Source: Oryzias latipes
Taxonomy: Eukaryota; Chordata; Actinopteri; Beloniformes; Adrianichthyidae
Direction: 5' to 3'
Length of the DNA stretch: 64,000 bases
Assembly (NCBI RefSeq): GCF_002234675.1
Contig: NC_019878.2
Location: 1,547,922-1,611,921, forward strand
Shown: piece after piece, positions 10,201 through 19,462 of the stretch
How positions within the stretch are numbered: the stretch's first letter is position 1
Layout: each line of letters starts with the position of its first letter
Made by a program: the position numbers and the translations under genes
Notes under the pieces: model-generated
Told to the model about the DNA's origin: nothing
Database searches by the model: none
What the model saw: the letters and a program-made list of their open reading frames with translations, nothing else

Positions 10201-13200
10201 TGTTTATGTAATTATTTCATTTACATGAAAGCAGTATATAGATCACAATTGTGTGCGTGAATGTTGTATGCGTGTTGTGTGCACTCGTGTCCGATGAGTT
10301 CAGTCTGAAGTTGTCTTTTCCCGTAACCAAAAGTGCGTTTGAAAAAAAGGTGGAGCTTATATCATGTGGTGAAAAGTCGTCACCACATGTATGTAGTAGT
10401 GTGGGTGTTGTTTGTCCCCTCCCCAACTGTATGAAGGGGAGTGAGGTCCGTCATATGACACTAAAAATCCCACTCTGATCATCTCTAGATCTGTTTTCAA
10501 AGCAGAGGGCTCTTTTAATTCTGATTATGCTGTCTGTAGCCACAAGCTAACATCAACGGCGCTAAAAAAATGGCGAGCAGTATAGGTGCAATCCAGCTGT
10601 ACAGTTCTAAGGCAGATTCCAGTTTGGATGAGGAGGAAAACAAAGACGTACATGAGTGGGTGAGGAGGAGGAGCGAAGAAGTGAGATTTTTCAGTAGCTA
10701 CGCCACAAATCAGAGTTTTTCAGACGGAATGTTTTCATCCTCTCCTGATCCATCACCAATACAAAAATATGCTGTTTTAATCCTCAGTTCTTTAGTTTGT
10801 GTCCTCCGTCATGAGAAAATGCTTTAACCCTTGTGCTATCCTAGGCACTTTAACATTGGGAGTTGGGTCATCTAGACCCACTAGACAGAGCTCTGAACCT
10901 TTTTTCTTCAATGATTTGTGATCTTCACTGGTGTCCATGGATTACATGAAATCTTTCCACCTTTATCCACCTTTGTCATGGTAGGGAGAACACGTCAATG
11001 GAAGGGGGGGGGGGGGGTCATCTAAGATAGCACAAGGGTTAAGAACGTGTCCAAAACACCAAAAACACAATTTTCACTGGAGTGGGTCTCTAAGAGTGTG
11101 GACAGGTGTCCTTTAACTAGTAGTGTGATTATTACAGGTAACGAGTGGAGGACAGAAGAGCTTCCTAAAGAAGAAGGAATAGTTTCTGCCCCATCAAAAG
11201 CTGCAGTTATCGTACGATGTGATTTTTGTGTTCTGTTTCTGCCTTCCTGTCTCTCACAGTGTTTCTTTGAGAAACATTACAGACCTCTCATCTTTTGAAG
11301 TGGACGTTTGTCCTGAATTGAATGATTTCATTGATACAATTGTGCTAATTACAGAATATGAACACTTGTATTAGTCCTGAAACGGGGAAATGTCTTGTTT
11401 GATGTTTAGTCCATTTTTCTCACAACTGTGGTTGTCCACAGTGGCACTTTTCCTTCCCAGGACTCAAACTAGCATCCCAGATCTGTGAAATGAATGTTGC
11501 CTTGCTCTGTGTTGGCAGGTCCATGCACATGTGGAAAATTCTTGGAATGAGGAGGAAGTGTGGAGAGTGGAGATGTACATTTCCTTTGGGATTATGAGTT
11601 TTGGGCTGTTGTCTATTCTGGCCATCACATCCGTTCCTTCCATCAACACTACGCTCAACTGGAGGGAATTTAGCTTTATACAGGTAAGAATGTTCACCAA
11701 GAGAGTTTTTAAGCACGGCGCAGAACTCTGCTTTATTATTGTAATAAAGAGTGGTGTAGCTGTAAACCCATGCCAAGGATTATATATTCACAATAACCTA
11801 AAATAAAACATTTACATACAATCAGTTATTTCTACTTGACCGAACATGTGCCAAGCAACTCCACATGATTTTATGTCTTCATTGATTCATCACATGAACT
11901 CAAAAGACTGAACATATAACTCCAGAAGTCCCACTGAAGCATTTTTGATGCAGCCAAAAATACTCTGTAGATAAGGGTTTCTCTATTGGACTTAAAGCAA
12001 CTTTATGAAACAATCTGTATTAGTGGGCAGACAATATATTCCACATTTAGAATGAATGCAAAAAGAATAAAACATGTAAATACAAGCACTTACAAAAATT
12101 GTAGGCGAAAGTGTGATAGGCATAAAAATGTGTTTTGAAATATGTCTAAAAAGCATTTACTAAACGTGAAAAGTATGATATTAAAACGGCAAACTCTTGG
12201 CTTGAAAAACAATCTTAAAGAAGGAAGACAAAACAATATATAATTCTCTAAAGTCCAAAGCTTAATGTTAAGTCGGATAAAGAAAAGAACAGAAGAGCCT
12301 AAAAAGCTAAACTCTTGGGATGAGCATCTCTAGAAGTGAGAGAGTTGTCTCTGGTGCAGATTTAAACGGACACGAATGGTGCAGGAAACAGAGGTGATGA
12401 GGAGGTGATGGACAAGTTTGGTAACCAGGAGACTAACGTAGAAGGACAGATGGTGGTTTGTTTAGCAAAAAAGATAGAAATGGCTCTAGTGAATACGTTT
12501 TTTGAGAAGAGACAGGAACATTGGATAACCTATAAGAGTGGAGGTAGAAGCACACAGACAGACATGTAATCTGAAGGAGATCAGTGACTGCAAACTAGAG
12601 GTAGTGAGAGTGTTTCCAGACAGCATAGGATGGTGGTGTGTAGGATGACCATGGAGATGAAGAAGATGAAGAAAGAAAGGACAAAGGCAGAGCCGAGGAC
12701 AAACTGGTGGAAGCTGAAAGAGGAGGAATGTTGCATGACTTTGAAGAAGCAGTCAAAAACAGGCTGTGGTTGGTCAGGAGGAATCCCCAGATGACTGGGG
12801 AACTACAGCTAATGTGGTCAGGGAGACAGGTAGGAGTGTACTTGGTGAGTCATCAGGAAAGAAAGTTGATAAGGAGACTTGGTGGTGGAATGAACGATGT
12901 CAAATAGGAAAAAATCGATAAAGGAATGTGGGCATGGTAAACAAAAAACGATCGCAAAAAAGTTATGACTGCTAAAAAAATTCGGATTTTTTATTAAAGA
13001 ATCGGCTAAAACCCAGATAACTTTGTTGAGTATATCCAAACAAAGTTTTGAAATCATTACGTGATGGCGACACAATCTACGGTTTGGCGGCCATTTTGTG
13101 CCAAAACCTGCTTTTTTGAGATTTTTACACAATATGGAAAAATGAACTTTTTTTAGAGCGATTTTCATGATTTTTTTTTTTTTTTTTACTTTTCCTGTCC

Positions 13201-16200
13201 AACAGCTGGGCAGGCAGATGAGGAGGGCCTCTTGTGTTGAACATATTTTACTTTAACAAGAGGGGTTATTAATCTTCAGACAAACCAGAGGTATGTCTGA
13301 ATAAACCCCTTTTGTAATTGAGGCCAAACTTAATTAATTTCAATCATATTTGAAAATCTTTGGTGTTGGACCGGACGGAAAAGGAAAGAAGGGAAGAAGA
13401 GAGAGGGATGTTAAAGAGAGGGGGGGATTGGAGGGTGATAATAGGAGGGGGAGGGGGGATAAGACCATGAAGCAGCATAAAGCAACAAGTTTACTGAATG
13501 TTTATCATTACGGTAAGGTTCAAATGTAGTACAAATCTCAAAGGGCGGGGCCTGTTCACACACACTCAAATGTTATCAACACACCTGCTAGCTGTAAAAA
13601 TGTCCACATTTCAACATGTACACAAAACAGATAGTGTTCACACACGCAGACTTATGCCTTTAAACCAACTAGTGTGAAATATTTCATTCATTCAATCATG
13701 CAAACTATTAGTGAAAATGTGAGCTAACACCTGTGCTCAGGTGAGTGTTTATGTTCTTCTAAAATGGATGGTGGAATGTGAAAAGAAGGAGGAGGAGCGC
13801 CCAGCCACCCCCACACCCAGACCCCCGCCGCAGCAGCTGCGGCAGCCAGAACCCCCCAACACCACACGGCAGCAGGCAGAGAACAACCGCCCCCCGGGCG
13901 ACCACTTGCTACCCAGGCCAGGGCCAGCAGGACCGCCGCAGGCCCCCAGAGCCAGAGAGCAGGGAGGCATGGGGGGAAAGAGAGCGCCGCCCCTGCCCAA
14001 CTAGGAGAGCAGCCCCCCCGCCGCGCCAGGAGGGCCCAACGCAGGGCCCCACCCGAGAAGGGCGCCCACAGCCCCAGACGAGCACCCCATCAACACCCAG
14101 GAGTTCGGGGCATCACCTTGCCCCAACCCCAGGTACGAGCCAGGACCCCCCAAGGGAGACCCACTCCGCACTCCAGGCAGCCACCCACCCGGCCCACGGT
14201 TGGTCCAGGAAGGAGCAAGGCAGGGGCCCGCCGCCCCCGCCCAGGAGGGGAGCACCCCGGGGAAAAGGGGGGCCAACGAGGGGTGTTGTAAACATGGCCC
14301 GACCAGGCTCGACCACAGTTGGAAATTTGGCGGTGCTGCTCAGGGGCAAGGACCAGAACCCACCCCACAGGGATAAGGGACACCCCCGGCTCAGATGTAA
14401 TGTGAACCCTTTCCCTGCACGGAGAGAGCACTGCCGGGCCCAGGAATCCGGCACCCAGGGGACACGGCCACCATTGCCAAGGGCCCAGTACCCCCCCCCC
14501 CCCCCCACCAGGGATGGGGTAGGGGACAGATGGTCCTAGGTCCCTACTTCCTTGCAAAATGTGTGTGCGTGTGTGTGTGTGAGGGTGTGTGTGTGTGCAT
14601 GTGTGTGTGTGTGTTTATGTTTGAATGTATATTTTGAGGAGTAAAGGGTGTGTGTACTAAGGGAGTGCAGTTAAAATTGGCAGGTAGGGCATTGAGGGGA
14701 CATCTCCTGATTACTCACAGTGATGTACCCTCACCCTTCCCACCAAGGGGCCCTAAATGTCTAAGGTGTGGTTAAAATTGGGGTGTAGGGTGCTAGGAGG
14801 ACATCTGCTGCTTACTGGCAGTGATGTCCAAGCACCCCCCCTACCAAGGGCCCTACATGTCTATTTTCATGAAATTTGACTCACATGTCCCTAGCGTAAG
14901 TCTGCAATCACCTGGAGTTTCGTCGACCTTTGACCTCGGGAAAAGGCCGCCATCTTGAATTTTCTATTAAAAACACCTTTACCACCATATTCAAACTTAA
15001 ACTTGTCGTTGGAATATTCATCGATCGTCTCGAAACTTTTTGGGCATCAATGGAAAGCTACTGTGGAAAAAATGTTGGAATTAGGAGTTGTAGATTTTGA
15101 ACGGCGTGCACGTGAGGAGTCAGCAAAGTGCCGCACTGTTGTGTGAATGTGCATGAATGGTCCCGGTGATGGTCAGAGGGGCCGTAGGCGCGAAATGGCA
15201 GCCACGCCTCTGTCAGTTTGCCCCAGGGCAGCTGTGGCTACAACCGTAGCTTACCGTCACCAAGTATGAATGAGGAGTGAATGAATAATGGACATAATGT
15301 AAGCGCTTTGAGTGTCTTGAAAAGCGCAGATAAATCCAATCCATTATTATTATTATTATTATTATTATTATAACTTCTATGTTTTTCAATGGACTACTGT
15401 GAAATTTGAATGCATGCATTCATGCCTGAAACTGAATACACTGAAAAACACTGGATATGGACATATAAGGAATGTGGGCATGGTTAGCATAAAACCACTG
15501 TTGCTAAGGACAACAAAAAGTTTACTTTTTCCGATCTGTCTGAAACTGACGTGGATCTGTTCGTCATCCCGAGGCGACCAAAACATAAAATGGTTGCTAT
15601 GGAGATAAAATCAACAGAAATGCCGCCATTTTGAAAAAAGAGTTTTTTTTAATCAACTTATGACACATAGCTTTCACCAATGGAGCAATGTGTTTTTGAA
15701 GTCAGTTGATGATACTGATCGCTAAGTTAGCACTTTTAGCTATATTAGCATAACTAGCATAGTTAGCATAATTAGCATTTTGAGCAATGTGTTTTTCTGA
15801 GAGAGTTGATGATGCTGATCAAAATATCAGCACTTTTAGCCACATTAGCAAAACTAGCATTGTTAGGATAATTAGCATTTCGAGTAATGTGTTTTTCTGA
15901 GAGAGTTGATGATGTTGATCGCATTGCTAGCACTTTTGGCCACATTAGCAAAACTAGCATATGCAAGTTTGACTATCCTTGATCAAAGGTGGGCGGTGAT
16001 GGCGGCGGTGGTGCGTAGTGTTAGGCGTGGAAGGTGGGCTGCGTCTGCGGGCCATTCAGCGCCGCTTGCGGCTTTAATTATTTATGCATTCTTCTTGTGT
16101 CTGCTTCAGTCCACTCTGGGTTACATCGCCCTCCTCATCGCCACCTTCCACGGGTTGCTGTTTGGCTGGAAGCAAGCCTTTGAGAAGAATGCCTATCACT

Positions 16201-16403
16201 TCTACCTGCCTCCCAGCTTTATGGTGGCCCTTGTTCTGCCAGTGTGTGTCATCATGGGAAAGGTCTTCATGTTGATGCCCTGTGTGGCCTGCAAGCTCAA
16301 GAAGATTCACATGGGAATGGACAGAAGTCTGCATGGGTGCCGGCGCCTGGAGCCTGTTGGATCAGCCGCCAACGTGTCACCTGAGAGAGTCACCATAATG
16401 TGA
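6820..16403 (+). CDS. steap2: STEAP2 metalloreductase, five coding exons (gene-level entry)
   Basis: STEAP proteins are membrane ferric/cupric reductases that pass electrons from cytosolic NADPH through FAD and one heme (family knowledge). Coding exons: 6820-7213, 8870-9036, 9602-10129, 11519-11683 and 16110-16403; all introns are GT-AG and the phases join to 1548 nt, 515 residues (human STEAP2 is about 490). Residues 55-66 hold the Rossmann GSGDF motif and 82-85 the SRHP that usually selects NADPH. Six membrane segments follow; heme-ligand candidates are the His in AAVHGLYSL and the His in ATFHGLLFG. The [13 protein letters not shown] segment, the [18 protein letters not shown] segment and the C-terminal VSPERVTIM favour STEAP2 over STEAP1, 3 or 4. 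The N-terminal extension of about 50 residues before the Rossmann fold is the least certain part. Confidence 0.95.
7340..7437 (+). repeat. Probable LINE 3' tail ending in ACTT-like units
   Basis: The tgctgtatagataaagatttacttgc context followed by a short cttacttac tail resembles the 3' end of fish LINEs. It lies in steap2 intron 1; no coding part remains. Confidence 0.4.
7438..8869. other. Remainder of steap2 intron 1
   Basis: Contains a run of 21 G at 7858-7878 and AT-rich sequence. The short open frames here are not supported by splice context or similarity. Confidence 0.5.
8870..9036 (+). CDS. steap2: steap2 coding exon 2
   Basis: Acceptor gcttcacag, phase 1 in and phase 0 out (CAG|GTATGA). 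Encodes [21 protein letters not shown] and [12 protein letters not shown], the conserved dinucleotide-binding half of the reductase domain. Confidence 0.95.
9065..9335 (-). repeat. LINE/SINE 3'-end repeat (L2-like, minus orientation)
   Basis: Starts with taaatggtaaat, followed by agcactttactgcc, gatggcggctcc, ggttcagtgtcttgcccaag and a gaggtccaccgctac block. This is a widespread fish LINE 3' region read in reverse. It lies in steap2 intron 2. Confidence 0.55.
9460..9548 (+). repeat. 89-bp perfect direct repeat, copy 2 (steap2 intron 2)
   Basis: Identical to 6647-6735. It ends 53 bp before the acceptor of coding exon 3, so the copy carries or borders the branch-point region of that exon. Confidence 0.95.
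9602..10129 (+). CDS. steap2: steap2 coding exon 3 (membrane segments 1-3)
   Basis: 528 nt, phase 0 to 0. Encodes [13 protein letters not shown], then three hydrophobic segments; [16 protein letters not shown] and [15 protein letters not shown] are loop signatures of the family, and AAVHGLYSL has the first heme-binding histidine candidate. Confidence 0.95.
10824..11042. mobile_element. piggyBac-type MITE, complete copy
   Basis: 219 bp from TTAA to TTAA with CCCTTGTGCTATC ends. Contains the family core (ggtcatctagacccactaga, tcaatgatttgtgatcttca) and a variable G tract near the right end. Sits in steap2 intron 3. Confidence 0.9.
11519..11683 (+). CDS. steap2: steap2 coding exon 4 (membrane segment 4)
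   Basis: 165 nt, phase 0 to 0. Encodes [16 protein letters not shown], a membrane helix, and NWREFSFIQ, a strong STEAP2 signature. Acceptor gttggcag, donor CAG|GTAAGA. Confidence 0.96.
12355..12915 (+). pseudogene. RTE-clade LINE (Rex3-like) endonuclease/linker fragment
   Basis: Broken frames encode a DLNGH-like endonuclease motif, then [39 protein letters not shown] and a KGQRQ..RG lysine/arginine-rich linker. This order matches the endonuclease-to-RT linker of fish Rex3/RTE elements as I remember it. Truncated at both ends, with frameshifts; it lies in steap2 intron 4. Confidence 0.7.
12960..13760. other. steap2 intron 4, unclassified repeat-like DNA
   Basis: Contains a gcggccattttgtgcc stretch similar in style to the one near 15620, poly-T (13171-13187) and G/A-rich sequence around 13380-13460. 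No gene recognised. Confidence 0.4.
13778..14539. repeat. GC-rich, C-rich-strand block (unclassified repeat)
   Basis: About 760 bp with strong C richness on the plus strand, in sharp contrast to AT-rich flanks. It opens long proline/arginine frames on both strands without any domain, start context or splice logic. More likely a mobile-element untranslated or gag-like region than a host exon. Followed by a GT microsatellite at 14561-14612. Confidence 0.5.
14665..14862 (+). repeat. Two diverged tandem copies of a ~100-bp unit
   Basis: The unit gttaaaattgg..tagggc.. gaggacatct..tactca/ggcagtgatgt..ccaagggccctaca/aatgtcta occurs twice in a row (about 14665-14762 and 14768-14862) with roughly one difference every few bases. 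Confidence 0.7.
15195..15374 (+). repeat. L2-like LINE/SINE 3' end with (ATT)n tail
   Basis: ccagggcagctgtggctaca, accgtcaccaagtatgaatg, gtaagcgctttgagtgtctt and aaaagcgcagataaatccaa lead into ATT repeats at about 15343-15371. This is the standard 3' terminus of fish L2-related elements. Confidence 0.75.
15681..15962. repeat. Minisatellite, 100-bp period, about 2.8 copies
   Basis: The word gatgat(a/g)(c/t)tgatc begins at 15708, 15808 and 15908, an exact 100-bp spacing. Each unit contains cacttttagc, attagca(t/a)aactagca, ataattagcatt and caatgtgtttttctgagaga words. It ends about 150 bp before steap2 coding exon 5. Confidence 0.9.
16110..16403 (+). CDS. steap2: steap2 coding exon 5 (membrane segments 5-6, C-terminus)
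   Basis: Acceptor tgtctgcttcag; phase 0. Encodes [19 protein letters not shown] (second heme histidine candidate), a sixth membrane helix, and the tail ending VSPERVTIM before TGA at 16401-16403. Confidence 0.96.
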   Translation, partial: STLGYIALLIATFHGLLFGWKQAFEKNAYHFYLPPSFMVALVLPVCVIMGKVFMLMPCVACKLKKIHMGMDRSLHGCRRLEPVGSAANVSPERVTIM

Positions 16404-16548
16404 TCAGAAAGGCTGATCCATGCTTAGAGTAACCTTTAGCCATTTTTCCAGTCTGAAGCCATACATATTTCACCAAAAATGTTTGTGCTGTTTATATTCT
16501 CAGACATTTGTGAGAAACATACATTCCAACCCCTTGAGTTATATCTTT

Positions 16549-16554
16549 AATAAA
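16549..16554 (+). promoter_or_regulatory. steap2: steap2 polyadenylation signal AATAAA
   Basis: Canonical AATAAA, 146 bp after the stop codon and the first one downstream. Confidence 0.7.
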
Positions 16555-16662
16555 GAGAAATAATTGATAGTGATTTTACTTTGCAGAACTGATCCAAGCT
16601 TCCAGCCCAAAGGCCTCCAACCTGAGGCGTTCAGAGTCACATGCACCTTTTTTATTGCTCAG

Positions 16663-16870
16663 TTAACCCTTGTGCTATCCTAGGCACTTAAACATTGGGA
16701 GTTGGGTCATCTAGACCCACTAGACAGTGCTCTGAATCTTTTTTCTTCAATATTTGTGATCTTCACTGGTGTCCATGGATTACATGAAATCTTTCCACAT
16801 TTATCAACCTTTGTCATGGTAGGGAGAACACCTCAATGGAAGGGTGGGGTCATCTAAGATAGCACAAGGG
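16663..16870. mobile_element. piggyBac-type MITE, right TTAA mutated
   Basis: Left TTAA and CCCTTGTGCTATC intact; right end GATAGCACAAGGG is followed by GTAT instead of TTAA. The core matches the other copies with a few substitutions. Confidence 0.88.
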
Positions 16871-18479
16871 GTATAGGTTTGAGTTCACGTCCTGTTTTTT
16901 TTCAAGGTTTACTGTTTTGTTGTTGTTTCGAGTTTTACTTTTGGTCCCCATCTGCCCTGATTGTGTTCACCCGTGTCTCGTTTGTCTGTATGTATTTACG
17001 TCCTGTCTTTCCCTTCCTCCTGTACTGCTCCAAAGGTTAATGTTCCCCGAGTTCTTGTGTGTTTGTAGTGTAGATTTCAAGTTTCGACTTTACCTGTCTG
17101 ATGCAGTGGTTTTTTTATTTGTTTTTTTTTTTTATTAAAGTCTCTGTTCCCCTGCAACCTCCTGCCTCCTCCTGCCTCCTCATCCTCCATGCGCCTGGGT
17201 ACGTCCTCATTTCCCCATGACATGTATATATATAAGGGGCACCTGGCAAAAATTCGCCGCCTAAGAGGAGAGTGAAGTGGTCGCCATCTGCTTTGTAATA
17301 ACCAACAAAAGTTTCCTTCAGCGCTGTAATACTCTGGCTCATTAATTCTCCTTTTGGTGAATGTCTCTATTCCTTCAATGCTCCTCCTCTACTGTACGGT
17401 GGCTGAGAACAGCCATTGCAAAAGAGAAAAAATAGCTGCAAACAAAATGAATCTTGGACTGTTTTGCTGGTGACACCTCTCTGTCTGCCAGCCAGCTAGC
17501 AGCCCGCGGTCACGTGTGGGAGGAGCTTCCAGCTAATGATTTTAGCCTGATCGCTACATGGAGCGGTGTCTGTGTTCATGTCATTTACAATGCATGCCGG
17601 TGGTGATGAGAGATCAGCTTTATTTATTATGAAGAGTTCTACAAAAACATGGGTGATCACATCTTCATTCAGGGTTCACAAGATCATTCAAAGATTCTCC
17701 CGGTAACGGCAGCTTCTAAGAGCCGTCTATATGTCAGCTGCTTCCGCGTGTTTCTGTGTGTGACCCACTTTTAAGGCTCAATGTCCCGCCATAACTCAAG
17801 AGGGGAAAATGAAAACAATAAAATTAGGGGACCTTTTTATAATGAAAATAAGAAGATATCAGTTTGGTAAAGTTAGAAACATATTCACAGATTCTGACTT
17901 CCTGCCTCGACTCTACAGATCTGTCGGCAAGTAGGTCAATCATTTTGTGTTAACACAGAGAGTGAACTACAAATGCATTTCAAAAGAAAAAATATCATTT
18001 TTGTGCCTTTTAATGAGAATTGTTAACTTCCAGTAGTAAACGGAGACACGGCAGTGAGACCGTCAACAAAGTGCAAGTTCAGAGAAAAAACATTCTGTAA
18101 AAATCAATAATCTCTCAAAAATGAATGAATGTCTACATTTATATGAGCTGGAAATGAAGACTCCTCAGCATATTCATGTTGCAATCAATATGTGAGAAAC
18201 TCCATCTTCGTCTTATTTTATTGTATATATATATATTTTAAATATTAATAGAGATATGAATAAATAGCTCTGAATATACTAAAGCTGTTGTCACCAAACT
18301 TTCTGTACTGACTACTCATGACCCATTGTCCTACTAGAACGTGTTGTGACAGAAGCTTCAGAGCTGTTGAGCATTCTTGACCAATTATGATCCATATTCA
18401 AATATTAAAAAATCCTAAAAATAAAAAACAGTAATTTTCTGACATAATCTCCATTAACCTGGAGCACCACTAAGGCCTA
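16871..18479. other. Intergenic DNA between steap2 and the Penelope relic
   Basis: No gene recognised. Contains T-rich and A-rich tracts and isolated short frames only. Confidence 0.4.
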
Positions 18480-19210
18480 TAATAGACAGCACTGGATCAG
18501 TAATCTACAATATTTCCAAATGAATTACAGACTTATTGAAACCCCTCCTAGGAAACACAGACGACCATTGTAAGAAAGCAAGACAGCTGGCAAAAGAACT
18601 CAAAAACACAAAGATGGAAGCAACGAAATATTCAATTCACATGATGTAGCATCACTATTCACTGGGACTCCAGTAGAAGCCACACTACAAACAGTGCAGG
18701 AACAATTAAGCAGACAAATCGCTAAGGAAATGTAAAACTCTCACGGTTAACGATATCACATAACTACTCCATTTGGTCACTACATCCACCTATTTTCAAT
18801 TTCGCAACACCATCTACAGACAAAAGGAAGGCTTTCCCATGGGAGACCACTATCATGCCAATGTGCAGCTTCTTCATGGAAGATCTGGAGAAGAAAGCAA
18901 TAACACCTGCACTGGAGCACTGCTGTCCAACACTATGGAAATGCTACGTTGATGATATTCTGGAAAAAGTCAAAAATAGACACACACAGGAGATCACAGA
19001 CCACTTGAACACCATGGACGATACGGGACAAATCAAATTCACACATGAAGAGGAAAAGATAACGGCATCAACTTTCTGGATGTAAACATCACTCACTCAG
19101 AAAATAGGGACATGAAAATAAATGTGTACAGGAAACCAACTCACATAGATCAATGTTTATCATCGACATCAGAACACCCTACCACTCACAAAGTATCCGA
19201 AGTAAGAACT
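18480..19210 (+). pseudogene. Penelope-like retroelement reverse-transcriptase relic
   Basis: Broken frames carry RT landmarks in order: DVASLFTGTPVEATL, a GFPMG-like segment (ggctttcccatggg at 18829), FFMEDLEKKAITPAL, the catalytic WKCYVDDILEK at about 18940-18970, FLDVNITHSENRDM and VYRKPTHIDQCL. FLD.. followed by VYRKPTHTDQYL-like is characteristic of Penelope-like elements. Several stops and frame changes show it is dead. No GIY-YIG endonuclease is visible after it. Confidence 0.78.
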
Positions 19211-19462
19211 TAATTTGACCACGCAGAAGTGGTAACGGACAGGGAGGACAAAACGGAAGAGAAGAAACACGTTAAAAATTCTTTGATCAAGTGCCAATAT
19301 CCTCAGTGGGCCATAAAAAAGGGACAAAATCAGGTGGAGCAGAGGAGAAACAAGGAACCAGAGAAGAAGAAACAAACAAGGAAGACAGAAAACATAGGAA
19401 TAGTCACATTGCCATACATCAGAGAAGTAACAGAATGATGAAAAAACATCACATCAGTACCC

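Noticed and set aside
12707..12907. Frame starting MEAERGG as a small gene
   Set aside because: It is the continuation of the RTE/Rex3-like LINE fragment in one of its phases.
13741..14557. Proline/arginine- and glycine-rich frames
   Set aside because: Overlapping frames on both strands in a GC-rich block, without domains or splice support.
15681..15962. CRISPR-like array
   Set aside because: Units are contiguous 100-bp tandem copies without distinct spacers, in a vertebrate intron.
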